DNA of 64,000 nucleotides, taken from NCBI RefSeq assembly GCF_900289115.1, contig NZ_LT985196.1, positions 1,887,752 through 1,951,751 on the forward strand, in the 5' to 3' direction. Shown here piece by piece: positions 25,826 through 37,727 of this stretch (position 1 is its first letter; each line of letters starts with the position of its first letter). The notes under the pieces are model-generated. The model ran no database searches. It had not been told where the DNA came from and worked only from the letters and a program-made list of their open reading frames with translations. This stretch comes from Janibacter massiliensis. GTDB lineage: Bacteria; Actinomycetota; Actinomycetes; Actinomycetales; Dermatophilaceae. Both the position numbers and the translations under genes were made by a program.

Positions 25826-26449
25826 TCACGCCTCGAACGGGGTCGGGTCCCCCGCCCCCACGCGGGCGATCACGGGCGGTAGCTCGCGGTAGTCGATGAC
25901 GGTGGTCGGCTGTGCCGGGCACTCCCCCGCCTCGATAACGATGTCGACAACGTGGTCGAGCTCCTCCTTGATCGTCCAGCCGTCGGCCGGGGGCTGGTCC
26001 TGCCCCGGGAGGATGAGCGTGCTGGAAAGTACCGGCTCGCCGAGGGCGTCGAGCAGGGCGAGCGGGACGGGGTGGTCAGGGATCCGCACGCCGACGGTCT
26101 TCTTCTTCGGGTGGAGGAGTCGCTTGGGCACCTCCTTCGTCGCCGGGAGGATGAAGGTGTACGGGCCGGGCGTGGCGGCCTTGATGGCGCGGAAGACGCT
26201 GTTGTCGACGTGGACGAACTGGCCGAGCTGGGCGAAGTCGCGGCACACGAGCGTGTAGTGGTGCTTGGCGTCGAGGCGGCGGATCCGCGCGATCCGGTCC
26301 TTGAGCTCGGCGTCGTCGAGGCGGCCACCGAGCGCGTAGCCGGAGTCGGTCGGGTAGGCGACGAGCGCGCCGCCTCGGATGCGCTCGACGACCTGGTCGA
26401 CGGTGCGCTGCTGGGGGTTGTCGGGGTGGAGCTCCACGAAACGGGCCAT
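25826..26449 (-). CDS. Sua5/YciO/YrdC family protein, YciO type
   Basis: A 207-residue protein of the threonylcarbamoyl-AMP synthase superfamily. Recognisable stretches are GGALVAYPTDSGYALGGRLD, RIRRLDAKHHYTLVCRDFAQ, TPGPYTFILPATKEVPKRLL and VGVRIPDHPVPLALLD. They fit the YciO branch, whose cellular role is less sure than that of TsaC/Sua5. A second paralogue may exist outside the window. The minus-strand TACGCT five bases before the ATG at 26449 hints at a leaderless transcript. It is convergent with the DUF1028 gene with only four bases between the stops. Confidence 0.85.
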   Translation of the reverse strand: MARFVELHPDNPQQRTVDQVVERIRGGALVAYPTDSGYALGGRLDDAELKDRIARIRRLDAKHHYTLVCRDFAQLGQFVHVDNSVFRAIKAATPGPYTFILPATKEVPKRLLHPKKKTVGVRIPDHPVPLALLDALGEPVLSSTLILPGQDQPPADGWTIKEELDHVVDIVIEAGECPAQPTTVIDYRELPPVIARVGAGDPTPFEA

Positions 26450-26531
26450 GCTCCAGCGTAGGGCGCGGCGCCGCCCGGGTGGGCTGAAGCTCGTCTGTGG
26501 ACAGCTGCAGCGCGGAATCCGCATTCTTCTC

Positions 26532-26573
26532 TAGGCTCGGTGCCGGACCTCGGGGGAGGTCGCTCCTCCCCCG
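26532..26573 (+). promoter_or_regulatory. promoter and 5' UTR hairpin of the lipoprotein gene
   Basis: A -10 box TAGGCT at 26532-26537 predicts a start near 26543. The leader then holds a 9-bp perfect hairpin, CGGGGGAGG (26551-26559), loop TCGCT, CCTCCCCCG (26565-26573). The SD GAGGAG follows at 26600-26605 before the GTG at 26611. The hairpin could be a transcript-stabilising or regulatory element. Confidence 0.5.
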
Positions 26574-26610
26574 GCAGCAGGACGACAGTCGACCGAACCG
26601 AGGAGCACCC

Positions 26611-27237
26611 GTGAGCCGACCGAAGCAGATCGCCGCCGTTGCCCTGTCCGTGGCCGGGCTCGCCTCAATGGCCGCGTGTGGCGGCAACGACGGCAGCAGC
26701 GGTTTGACCTCCACGTCGTCGACCGCGACGAGCTCCTCGTCGTCCACGAGGGGATCCGCCGGGCCCACGAGCAGCTCGACCACGGACAAGACCTCGACGC
26801 CGACCGCCACCGGCGCCCGCGCAAGCATCCCCGAGGCCGCGACAAAGAATACAGACGCCGGCGCGGCAGCCTTTGTTCAGTTTTATAACCAGCAGCTTGA
26901 CCGCGCTTATCGCACCGGCGACCCGAGCCTCGTCAAGGGTCTTGGCGCTAGCGGGTGCGCGTTCTGCTCTAGCACTGCTAAGCGTCTAACTGCCATGAGG
27001 GACGCCGGCACGCGCTACGACGGATCGATCTTCCGAGCGAAATACATCGGAACCGGCGGGGCGCGGTCGGAGTCTGATGTGACCGTGGCCGTGACCCTCA
27101 CGGAGTTGCGCGCTAACGAGGTGGACAAATCAGGAAGGGTCCGGCACGTCAATGAACCGGTCCCCCCGTTCAAGTTGTTCTATGTCGTTTCTTGGCGGGC
27201 CGACGGTTGGCGCATGCTTGAGGTATCAAAAGCATGA
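26611..27237 (+). CDS. lipoprotein, DUF6318-like
   Basis: A 208-residue exported lipoprotein. The signal peptide ends in the lipobox LASMAAC, followed by a 50-residue Ser/Thr-rich linker. The C-terminal domain (AGAAAFVQFYNQQLDRAYRT, then GASGCAFCSSTAKRL) resembles the DUF6318 family of actinobacterial lipoproteins, with a conserved Cys pair (CAFC). The function is unknown. The GTG at 26611 is set by GAGGAG five bases upstream. From about 26840 the coding sequence becomes noticeably AT-richer (TTT, TAT, GCT and CTA codons), unlike neighbouring genes, which points to a different origin. It overlaps the next gene by 4 bases. Confidence 0.72.
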   Translation: MSRPKQIAAVALSVAGLASMAACGGNDGSSGLTSTSSTATSSSSSTRGSAGPTSSSTTDKTSTPTATGARASIPEAATKNTDAGAAAFVQFYNQQLDRAYRTGDPSLVKGLGASGCAFCSSTAKRLTAMRDAGTRYDGSIFRAKYIGTGGARSESDVTVAVTLTELRANEVDKSGRVRHVNEPVPPFKLFYVVSWRADGWRMLEVSKA

Positions 27238-28109
27238 ATCGCAGGTGCCTCGGGTGGATTCTCGCTGTGTCTCTGAGCGCCACGCTAATCCTGCCCGGAG
27301 CGGCATACTCCGGCGAAATCGACGGTCATACCGGGCCAAGAGGCGTGACCGTCGGCCTCTTCACCTCCGAGTCTGTCGCGAAGGTTGCGGAGACGTCCGT
27401 CACGACCGGGGTGCCTCCGCGGTTGTACTTCGGGGTGGACGGGTGCCGGGGTGAGGTGCCGTGGGAGCGGGGCGAGACAACCGAGGACAACTGCCTGCGG
27501 AAGGACGCCCGGTGCGCGACCGTGACCGGGTGGCGGGAGGTGTGGTCCGTCGCGCCGGGCGCGGACCAGTCGGTCGAGGGCAACTGGCGCGAGGAGGGCG
27601 TCATCTGCCCCGAGACCCACCTGCCAGAGGACGGGCGCGTCCCCGGCGCCGACGAGATCCGTCGCGCGTTCCACGACACCGACTTCTCCGTGCCGCAGCT
27701 GATCCTCGACCCGCCGAAGAACCGAACTCTCGTCACCGTCCCCGTCTACCTGCAGCTCGACTTCCCCGAGGCCGGGTTCGAGCCGCAGGAGATCGACACC
27801 CCCGACCGGGCCCGCTTCTACGGGTACGACGTCGACATCAGGCCCACCTTCCGCAGCGTCACCTACGACCACGGCGACGGCACCTCCACCGGGCCGACCT
27901 CGGACTGGGGTGGTGAGTACCCCGATGGAGGGATCACCCACAAGTACGAGACGAAGGGGCGCTACTCGCTGCGGGCCGACGTCACCTACAGCGGGGAGTT
28001 CCGGATCGACGACGGCCCCTGGCACCCCATCCCCGACACGGTCACCATCGACGGCACCGAAGAACCCATGACCGTCCTGACCGCCAAGAACCGGCTCGTC
28101 CGACGCTGA
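27234..28109 (+). CDS. secreted protein of unknown function with PKD-like C-terminal fold
   Basis: A 291-residue protein with a signal peptide (CLGWILAVSLSATLILPGAA). The mature part has several Cys (VDGCRGEVPW, TEDNCLRKDARCATV and VICPETHL) that could form disulfides. The C-terminal region includes TYDHGDGTSTGPTSDWGGEY and THKYETKGRYSLRADVTYSG, the pattern of a PKD-like beta-sandwich. It resembles secreted proteins that accompany DUF6318-type lipoproteins in actinobacteria; this is from memory and unproven. The ATG overlaps the upstream stop as ATGA. The first 180 bases are AT-richer, then composition returns to the genome norm. Confidence 0.65.
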   Translation: MNRRCLGWILAVSLSATLILPGAAYSGEIDGHTGPRGVTVGLFTSESVAKVAETSVTTGVPPRLYFGVDGCRGEVPWERGETTEDNCLRKDARCATVTGWREVWSVAPGADQSVEGNWREEGVICPETHLPEDGRVPGADEIRRAFHDTDFSVPQLILDPPKNRTLVTVPVYLQLDFPEAGFEPQEIDTPDRARFYGYDVDIRPTFRSVTYDHGDGTSTGPTSDWGGEYPDGGITHKYETKGRYSLRADVTYSGEFRIDDGPWHPIPDTVTIDGTEEPMTVLTAKNRLVRR

Positions 28110-28139
28110 CGACCCGCACGCTCCACGCCGCTGCGCGGC

Positions 28140-28145
28140 TAGGGT
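28140..28145 (+). promoter_or_regulatory. -10 box (TAGGGT) for a leaderless phosphatase gene
   Basis: TAGGGT is followed by six bases and the ATG at 28152; no SD is present. Confidence 0.5.
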
Positions 28146-28151
28146 CGCCGC

Positions 28152-28763
28152 ATGACCACCGACGCGCCGAAGGGCCAGCTCGTCCTCGTCCGCCACGGGC
28201 AGACCGAGTGGTCCCGCTCGGGTCAGCACACGGGTCTCACCGACCTACCGCTGCTGCCCGAGGGTGAGGACGACGCCCGGGCCCTCCGCGGCGTGCTGAC
28301 TCGCTTCGACATCGGCCGGTCGTTCGCGTCGCCGCTCGCCCGCGCGCGCAGGACCGCGGAGCTCGCAGGCCTCCGCCCCGACATCGATGACGACCTCCTC
28401 GAATGGGACTACGGCGCGTACGAGGGACGGACCACCGAGGAGATCTCGCAGTCCCTCGGGCGCCCGTGGACGGTCTTCGAAGACGGTGTCGTCCCGGGTG
28501 AGACGCCCGGCGAGACGGTCGAGGAGGTCGCCGCCCGAGCCTCTCGGATCCTCGATCGCATCGCGGGCGACCTCGAGCAGCGGGACGTCGTCCTCGTCGG
28601 GCACGGGCAGGCACTACGTGTCCTGGCCTCCGTCTACCTGCGCCAGGCACCCCGGTTCGGCGCGCAGATCATGCTCGACGCCGGGTGCGTGTCGGTCCTC
28701 GGCCACCACCACGGCGTTCCCTGCATCCGCGCCTGGAACGTTCCCGCGGACGGGCTGGGCTGA
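28152..28763 (+). CDS. histidine phosphatase family protein
   Basis: A 203-residue protein of the phosphoglycerate-mutase-like (branch 1) superfamily. The phosphohistidine motif is QLVLVRHGQTEWSRSGQH, and the second active-site His lies in DVVLVGHGQALRVLAS. Other conserved parts are SPLARARRTAEL and EWDYGAYEGRTTEE. Such proteins are usually phosphatases acting on small phosphate esters; the substrate is not evident. It converges on the glutamate-cysteine ligase gene with a four-base gap. Confidence 0.9.
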   Translation: MTTDAPKGQLVLVRHGQTEWSRSGQHTGLTDLPLLPEGEDDARALRGVLTRFDIGRSFASPLARARRTAELAGLRPDIDDDLLEWDYGAYEGRTTEEISQSLGRPWTVFEDGVVPGETPGETVEEVAARASRILDRIAGDLEQRDVVLVGHGQALRVLASVYLRQAPRFGAQIMLDAGCVSVLGHHHGVPCIRAWNVPADGLG

Positions 28764-28767
28764 ACGG

Positions 28768-30249
28768 TCACGGCAGCGCCCACGTGTGCACCGGCTCGTT
28801 CGTGTGCGCGTGCTCGAGGTAGAGACCGGTCATCCGCCGCAGCGCCTCCGCCCGGTCGAGGCCGGACTCCTGGAACCGTTCCACCGCGCGCGTCTGCCAC
28901 ACGGCACCGTTGACCCCGCTCGTGCATCGGCCTTCGAGGATCCCGAGGTACCGGTCGCGGACGCTCTGCGCCACGCCCCAGTCGTCGAGGCCCCGCTCGG
29001 CCGTCGGGATGAGGTGCCGCAGAACGAGCTCGTCGGCGGTGAGGTCTCCGATCCCGGGCCAGTAGACGCGGGCGTCGAGGCCATCCCGGGCGCAGGCGCG
29101 AAAGTTCTGCTCGGCTGCGGCGAAGCTCAGGCGGGTCCAGATGGGGCGGTCCTCGTAGGCCAGCGCCCGCACCAGCCCGTAGTAGAACGCGGCATTGGCC
29201 ATGATGTCGGCGATCGTCGGCCCGGCCGGGAGCACCCGGTTCTCGACCCGCAGGTGCGGACGCCCGTCGTTGGTGTCGTAGATCGGCCGGTTCCAGCGGT
29301 ACACGGTCCCGTTGTGCAGGCAGAGCTCGGGCAGCCTCGGCGTCCCGCCGGCCTCGAGCACCGCGATCGGATCCTCGTCGCTGGTGTCCGCGAGCAGGGC
29401 CGGGAAGTACCGCACGTTCTCCTCGAACAGGTCGAAGATCGACGTCACCCACCGCTCCCCGAAGAACACGCGCGGGCGGACCCCCTGGTTCTTCAGCTCG
29501 ATGGGTCGGGTGTCGGTCGCCTGCGCGAACAGCTCGATTCGCGTCTCCGCGTGCAGCCGCTGCCCGAACAAGTAGGGGCTGTTCGCCGCCAGGGCGAGCT
29601 GAGGGCCGCAGACCGCCTGGGCGGCGTTCCAGTGCGGCGCGAAGTCGGCCGGCGACACCTGCAGGTGCAGCTGCACGGAGGTGCACGCCGACTCCGGAGC
29701 GATCGAGCCGGCGAAGGTGTGGACCCGCTCCCCCGTCGGTCCTTCGATGTCGATCGCCACGTCCTCGCCGCGCGCCACGAAGATCGAGTCGTTGAGGGCG
29801 ACGTACCGGTTGTTGTCACTCATCCACTCGCCCTCGAAGTGCTCGGGGCGCAGGGTCGGCAGGATCCCGATGGGGATGATGTGCGAGCCGACTTCACGAG
29901 CCCGGGCATCCGCGGTGTTGAGCGACGCGCGCAGATCCTCCTCGAGGGTCAGCGCACTCTCGCCCGGCAGCGGCCTGGGGTCGACGTTGAGCTCGATGTT
30001 GTACTGCGCCAGCTCCGTCTGGTAGCTCGGGTCTGCGATCGCCGCGAGGACCTCGGCGTTGTGGAAGCTGGGGTTGCCCTCCTCGTCCACGAGGTTGAGC
30101 TCGATCTCGAGCCCGGTCATGGGACGCTCGTCGTCGAACTGCGACTCCGCGAGCATCCGCTCGAACACGTCGAGGTTCTGGTGGACCTTCTCCCGGTGGC
30201 GCTGCCGATCCTCGCGCGTGTAGCTCTGGACGTCGACGTCCTTGCCCAT
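28768..30249 (-). CDS. glutamate-cysteine ligase family protein (GCS2)
   Basis: A 493-residue member of the GCS2 family of ATP-dependent carboxylate-amine ligases. It has the N-terminal GLEIELNLVDEEGNPS, the substrate-loop text YNIELNVDPRPLPGE, SVQLHLQVSPADFAPHWNAA, and HLRVENRVLPAGPT near the C-terminal half. Members join glutamate to cysteine (glutathione, or ergothioneine through EgtA) or perform similar ligations. Actinobacteria usually rely on mycothiol, so the product here is uncertain. No egt genes are adjacent. The ATG at 30249 is chosen from the natural N terminus; its upstream leader carries GGAGGG. Confidence 0.82.
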   Translation of the reverse strand: MGKDVDVQSYTREDRQRHREKVHQNLDVFERMLAESQFDDERPMTGLEIELNLVDEEGNPSFHNAEVLAAIADPSYQTELAQYNIELNVDPRPLPGESALTLEEDLRASLNTADARAREVGSHIIPIGILPTLRPEHFEGEWMSDNNRYVALNDSIFVARGEDVAIDIEGPTGERVHTFAGSIAPESACTSVQLHLQVSPADFAPHWNAAQAVCGPQLALAANSPYLFGQRLHAETRIELFAQATDTRPIELKNQGVRPRVFFGERWVTSIFDLFEENVRYFPALLADTSDEDPIAVLEAGGTPRLPELCLHNGTVYRWNRPIYDTNDGRPHLRVENRVLPAGPTIADIMANAAFYYGLVRALAYEDRPIWTRLSFAAAEQNFRACARDGLDARVYWPGIGDLTADELVLRHLIPTAERGLDDWGVAQSVRDRYLGILEGRCTSGVNGAVWQTRAVERFQESGLDRAEALRRMTGLYLEHAHTNEPVHTWALP

Positions 30250-30376
30250 GCCCGGTCCCTCCGTAGCGCCGAGTCGGCCCGTCCGCGGACCGGTCCGGGA
30301 ATCCCATCACACGTGGCGGTATCGGCGGGAGTGGGCGTCCACGGCGCGCCGCAGGATCGTTGTCGGACCCCGCTCA

Positions 30377-30382
30377 TAGCGT
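30377..30382 (+). promoter_or_regulatory. -10 box (TAGCGT) for sbcD
   Basis: TAGCGT lies 7 bases before the ATG at 30390; leaderless start inferred. Confidence 0.5.
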
Positions 30383-30389
30383 TGCTGGC

Positions 30390-31574
30390 ATGAGGTTCCT
30401 GCACACATCCGACTGGCACCTGGGCCGCTGCTTCCACCGCGAGGGACTGGCCCAGGCGCATGCTGCCTTCGTCGACCACCTGGTCGACACGGTGCGCTCG
30501 GAGAAGGTCGACGCCGTCCTCGTCGCGGGTGACGTCTACGACCGGGCGCTCCCGGGCCCGGACGCCGTCGAGATGCTCGACGACACCCTCAACCGGCTCG
30601 TCGGCGCGGGCGCGCAGGTGGTGCTCTCGAGCGGCAACCACGACTCGGCCCGCCGGATGGGGTTCGGTGCTCGCCTGCTCACCTCCGCGGGCGTCCACGT
30701 GCGCTCCGACGTCTCGGCGGTGGCCGACCCGGTGATGATCGGGGACGTCGCGGTCTACGCCGTCCCCTACCTGGACCCGGCGGCCGCCTCCGTCACCGGT
30801 CCGCTCGAGGTCGACGAGCGGTCGCACACCGCCGTGATGACGGGGGCGATGACCCGCATCCGCGCCGACCGCGAGCAGCGGGGCCCCGCATCGATCGTGC
30901 TGGCGCACTGCTTCGCGACCGGGGGCGCGGCGAGCGACTCCGAGCGGGACATCACCGTCGGCGGCGTCGCGAACGTGCCGCTGTCCGTCTTCGACGGCGT
31001 CTCGTACGTCGCGCTCGGACATCTCCACGGACGCCAGCAGCTGTCCGAGACGGTCCGCTACTCCGGCTCCCCGGTGGCGATGTCGTTCAGCGAGGCCGCC
31101 CACTCCAAGGGCTCTCACCTCGTCGACATCGACCCTGCCACCGGGCGCACGGAGGTCACCGACGTCGCGGCCCCCGTCATCCGACGCCTGGCGGTCCTTC
31201 GCGGCACGCTGGAGGAGCTCCTCTCGGACCGCCGGCACACCGATGCCGAGGACGCGTGGGTGCAGGTGGTCCTCACCGACACCATTCGCCCGCTCGGCGC
31301 GATGGACCGGCTTCGTCGCCGCTTCCCCGGTGTCCTCTCCCTCCAGTTCGACCCCCAGGGAACGGTGACCCCGATCCGGACGTACGCGCAGCGCGTGGCG
31401 CAGCGCGCCCCCCTCGACGTGTGCGCGGACTTCCTCACCGACGTCCGGTCCGGCGCCGGGCCCGACGACGCCGAGCTGGGCCTCCTCGGTCGTGGGCTCG
31501 AAGAGTCCCGGCGTGCCCGGGCAGCCCGGGACGACGAGGGCGTCGCGGTGACCACCGCCGCCGTCTCGGCCTGA
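30390..31574 (+). CDS. sbcD: exonuclease SbcCD nuclease subunit
   Basis: A 394-residue Mre11-type metallophosphoesterase. Its conserved metal-binding motifs are FLHTSDWHLGRCFHREG, LVAGDVYDRALPGPD, LSSGNHDSARRMG, VLAHCFATGG and ALGHLHGRQ. With SbcC it cuts hairpins and protein-blocked DNA ends. The C-terminal capping region is followed by an Ala/Arg-rich tail. sbcC starts 10 bases downstream, so the two form an operon. Together they would help process palindromes and restart stalled forks. Confidence 0.94.
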   Translation: MRFLHTSDWHLGRCFHREGLAQAHAAFVDHLVDTVRSEKVDAVLVAGDVYDRALPGPDAVEMLDDTLNRLVGAGAQVVLSSGNHDSARRMGFGARLLTSAGVHVRSDVSAVADPVMIGDVAVYAVPYLDPAAASVTGPLEVDERSHTAVMTGAMTRIRADREQRGPASIVLAHCFATGGAASDSERDITVGGVANVPLSVFDGVSYVALGHLHGRQQLSETVRYSGSPVAMSFSEAAHSKGSHLVDIDPATGRTEVTDVAAPVIRRLAVLRGTLEELLSDRRHTDAEDAWVQVVLTDTIRPLGAMDRLRRRFPGVLSLQFDPQGTVTPIRTYAQRVAQRAPLDVCADFLTDVRSGAGPDDAELGLLGRGLEESRRARAARDDEGVAVTTAAVSA

Positions 31575-31584
31575 GGGAGCGCCC

Positions 31585-34500
31585 GTGCAGCTCCACCGCC
31601 TCACCGTCACCGCCTTCGGGCCGTTCGCCGACACCGTCGAGGTCGACTTCGACGAGGTCGGCTCGGCGGGCCTCTTCCTCATCCAGGGCCCGACCGGCTC
31701 GGGAAAGACGACGCTCCTCGACGCGGTGTGCTTCGCGCTGTACGGGCGCGTCCCCGGGGAACGGCGCCCCGGGTCGCTCCGCTCGTCCCACGCCGCACCG
31801 GGCGCGATCCCCGGAGTCGTCCTCGAGCTCACGGCACAGGGACGCCGGCTGCAGATCGAACGGCACCCCGAGTGGGAGCGGCCGAAGAAGCGTGGGACCG
31901 GGACGACGAAGGAGAAGTCGTCGGTCGTCGTCCACGAGATCGGCGAGGGCGGCGCGCGCACGACGGTCGCCAACAACCAGGACGAGGCCGGTCACCTGGT
32001 CGGTGAGGTCTTGGGGATGGACCTCCACCAGTTCAACCGGGTGGTGCTCCTCCCCCAGGGCGAGTTCGCGGCCTTCCTCAGGTCCGACGACGCCGCCCGC
32101 GCCGACCTCCTGCGACGACTGTTCGACGTCCAGACGTACGCGGACCTCGAGGCCTGGCTGACCGAGGAGCGCCGTCGCTCGAGCCAGCTCGTCGCGGCCA
32201 CCCGGCAGTCGGTCGAGCACGACGAGCGTGCCCTCGACGAGGTGCTGCTGCAGATCGACGACGAGATGCCCGAGCTCGACGCCCTCCCAGCCACGTGGGC
32301 GGAGGTCGACCACGACGATCTGCCGGAGGCGCTCGCCACCCTCGTGGCCGCGCTCGATGAGCGAGCAACTGCGGCGATGACCGAGGCTGACCGCCTCCGA
32401 GGTCTCGCCGGGGCCGCCCGGTCGGCGACCGAGAACGCCCGAGCCCTGCTCGACCGCCGGGCCCGTGGCGAGGCCGCCCAGACGCGACTGGCGGAGCTCG
32501 ACGCCGTCGCCGACGAGCGGGCCGCCCAGCGGGACCGGCTCGACCTGGCCCGGCGCGCCGAGGCGGTGCTCGGTGAGATCCGCGCCGCCGACCGTGCCCG
32601 CGCCCGCCTTGCCGAGGCCGACAGCTCGGTCTCGGGCGCGCGGGCCGACGACCGGTTGCCGCACGATCTCCGGTCGGCGGACGCCTTGGATGTCCTCGAA
32701 CCCGTCCGCGCCGCGCTGGCGGCATGCACCGAGGACCTGCACACCGCCGCCACTCGCGCCGCCGCCCTGCCGGATGCCGAGCAGGAGGTCGATCGCACGC
32801 GCGCACGGGTCGCTGACCTGTCCACCCCGCTGCTCGACGACGAGACGCGTACGACCCTCCGCGCTGCCGTCGAGTCGGCCGAGCAGTCCCTCGCGACCGC
32901 GCGGACGGCCGTCCCGCGGGCGGAGTCTGCGCAGGCGGCGGTCGACGAGCTCCGCCGTCTCGAACGGGCCCGACGCACCGAGGCGTCGCTGGCGGCGGAC
33001 CTCACCGCACGACAGGACGCCGAGCGCGACGCGCGCGACGCCCACGCAGACGCGCGCTCGCACCTGCTGTCCCTCCAGAAGGCGCGGCTCGACGACATGG
33101 CCGGCGAGCTCGCTGCAGGGCTGGTCCCCGGCGATCCCTGCGCCGTCTGCGGTGCCACCGAGCACCCGCGCCCTGCCAGCCCGGTCAGCGGTGTCACCCC
33201 CGAGGCCATCGATGCCGCCGCGGCGACCGTCGAGACCGCCGCTGCCGCGCTGGACGTCGCCCGTGGAGAGGTCGCGGCGACTGACGCCCGGTTGGAGGCC
33301 GTGCGCAGCGACCTCGCCGGGGAGACGCGCACCCTCGAGGAGATCGGCCAGGACCTCGCCGGTGCTCGCGCCACCTTGACCGAGCTGGCGGCACTGGCAA
33401 CGACCGTTCCCGATGCCCAGGCGGGCCTCGCCGTCGCCCGGGACGCCCTGACCGGCGCGGAGGAGGAGGAGACCGCGCGCCTGTCCGAGCTCCGGGAGGC
33501 CACCGCCCTGCGGGACCGGGCGATCGCCTACCTCACGTCGACCGCTGAGGAGGTCCGCTCGGCCCTTGCCGCGCATGCGGCCTGCCCGTGCGTCACGGAG
33601 GCCGGCGAAGCACAAGGACCCAACGTGGTCGAGACGCCTGACCCGGAGGGCCTCGGGGTCGCCGCGACCACTTGGGGCGAGAACCATCTCGCCGTCGAAG
33701 ACGCGGTCGAACGACTCGCTGCCGCCCTCACCGCCCGTGCGGCGGCCGCAGAGGCGTGCGCGGAGGCAGACGCGGCGATGCAGGCGTCGCTCGCCGAGCA
33801 GCAGCTCGAGGACGCCGACGAGGCCCGGGCGGCCGCCCTGCCCCGCGACGAGATCGAGCACCTCACGGGACTCCTGCGCCGCGACGAGACCGCCCGCGCG
33901 GCCGCTCGCGCGGTCCTGGCCGAAGCTGATGTGACGGCCGCCCTCGAGGCCGAGCCACCGGACCTCGACGCGCTCACGGAGGCCGACGCCGCCGCCTCAG
34001 CAGCCGCCGACGCCGCACACGTCCGGCACGGCACGACCGCCAACGACCTCAAGCAGGTCCGGCGGCTGGCCACCTCGATCACGCGCACCCTCGCCGACCT
34101 CGGACCAGCCGCCGCGCAGCATGCCGTCCTCGAACGGCTCGCGACGACGACTGCCGGGTCCGGGCCCGACAACAGCAAGGGCATGAGCCTGTCGACGTAC
34201 GTCCTCGCTGCCCGTCTGGAACGGACCGCGGAGCTGGCCAACGAACGCCTCTCGGTCATGGCGGACGGCCGCTACGAGCTCTTCCACGACGACAGCCGCA
34301 CCGACGCACGGCGCAAGGGCGGGCTGGGCCTGAAGGTGCGCGACCTGTGGACCGGCGACGAACGCCCGACCGGGACCCTGTCCGGCGGCGAGTCGTTCGT
34401 CGTCTCCCTCGCGCTGGCTCTCGGTCTGGCCGACGCGGTCCGGGAGGAGTCCGGCGGGTTCGACCTGCAGACGCTCTTCGTCGACGAGGGCTTCGGCACG

Positions 34501-34683
34501 CTCGACGAGGACGCGCTGGAGCAGGTCATGGGCGTGCTGGACGGCCTCCGGGACGGCGGACGGTCGGTCGGCATCGTCAGCCACGTCGCCGAGCTGCGTC
34601 AGCGGATCCCGACGCAGATCCGCCTGCTGAAGACCCAGCACGGCTCGACCCTCGAGATCGTCGACGTCGCCGCCACGGGCTGA
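31585..34683 (+). CDS. sbcC: exonuclease SbcCD ATPase subunit
   Basis: A 1032-residue Rad50-type SMC ATPase. The N-terminal Walker A is FLIQGPTGSGKTTLLDAVCF, and the Q-loop region is VVLLPQGEFAAFL. Long Ala/Glu/Arg-rich coiled coils flank a zinc hook near residue 519 (CAVCGATEHP). The C-terminal half carries the signature GTLSGGESFVVSLALAL and Walker B TLFVDEGFGTLDED. It drives SbcD nuclease activity on DNA ends. The GTG at 31585 is preceded by GGGAG. A hairpin terminator overlaps the stop region, and gcvP converges from the other side. Confidence 0.94.
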   Translation: MQLHRLTVTAFGPFADTVEVDFDEVGSAGLFLIQGPTGSGKTTLLDAVCFALYGRVPGERRPGSLRSSHAAPGAIPGVVLELTAQGRRLQIERHPEWERPKKRGTGTTKEKSSVVVHEIGEGGARTTVANNQDEAGHLVGEVLGMDLHQFNRVVLLPQGEFAAFLRSDDAARADLLRRLFDVQTYADLEAWLTEERRRSSQLVAATRQSVEHDERALDEVLLQIDDEMPELDALPATWAEVDHDDLPEALATLVAALDERATAAMTEADRLRGLAGAARSATENARALLDRRARGEAAQTRLAELDAVADERAAQRDRLDLARRAEAVLGEIRAADRARARLAEADSSVSGARADDRLPHDLRSADALDVLEPVRAALAACTEDLHTAATRAAALPDAEQEVDRTRARVADLSTPLLDDETRTTLRAAVESAEQSLATARTAVPRAESAQAAVDELRRLERARRTEASLAADLTARQDAERDARDAHADARSHLLSLQKARLDDMAGELAAGLVPGDPCAVCGATEHPRPASPVSGVTPEAIDAAAATVETAAAALDVARGEVAATDARLEAVRSDLAGETRTLEEIGQDLAGARATLTELAALATTVPDAQAGLAVARDALTGAEEEETARLSELREATALRDRAIAYLTSTAEEVRSALAAHAACPCVTEAGEAQGPNVVETPDPEGLGVAATTWGENHLAVEDAVERLAAALTARAAAAEACAEADAAMQASLAEQQLEDADEARAAALPRDEIEHLTGLLRRDETARAAARAVLAEADVTAALEAEPPDLDALTEADAAASAAADAAHVRHGTTANDLKQVRRLATSITRTLADLGPAAAQHAVLERLATTTAGSGPDNSKGMSLSTYVLAARLERTAELANERLSVMADGRYELFHDDSRTDARRKGGLGLKVRDLWTGDERPTGTLSGGESFVVSLALALGLADAVREESGGFDLQTLFVDEGFGTLDEDALEQVMGVLDGLRDGGRSVGIVSHVAELRQRIPTQIRLLKTQHGSTLEIVDVAATG

Positions 34684-34714
34684 CCGCCCGACCCCGGATG
34701 CCGGGAGCGGGCGG
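34684..34714. terminator. hairpin between sbcC and gcvP
   Basis: An outer stem CCGCCCG/CGGGCGG and an inner stem CCCGG/CCGGG with an ATG loop start right after the sbcC stop and end 11 bases before the gcvP stop. It probably serves both convergent genes. Confidence 0.7.
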
Positions 34715-34725
34715 CCAAGGACCGG

Positions 34726-37650
<2,925 letters not shown>

Positions 37651-37727
37651 CGCGACTCCTCGAGGCACGGGCACGGCTGAGCCCTTCCCCCGCAGTCGAC
37701 CGCCGGTGGCCTCCAACGATGCCTGAT

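Noticed and set aside
37651-37727. A second glycine aptamer downstream of the first
   Set aside because: Neither the GCGCCGAAGG-like core nor a second CTCTCAGGC segment is present before the gcvP start.
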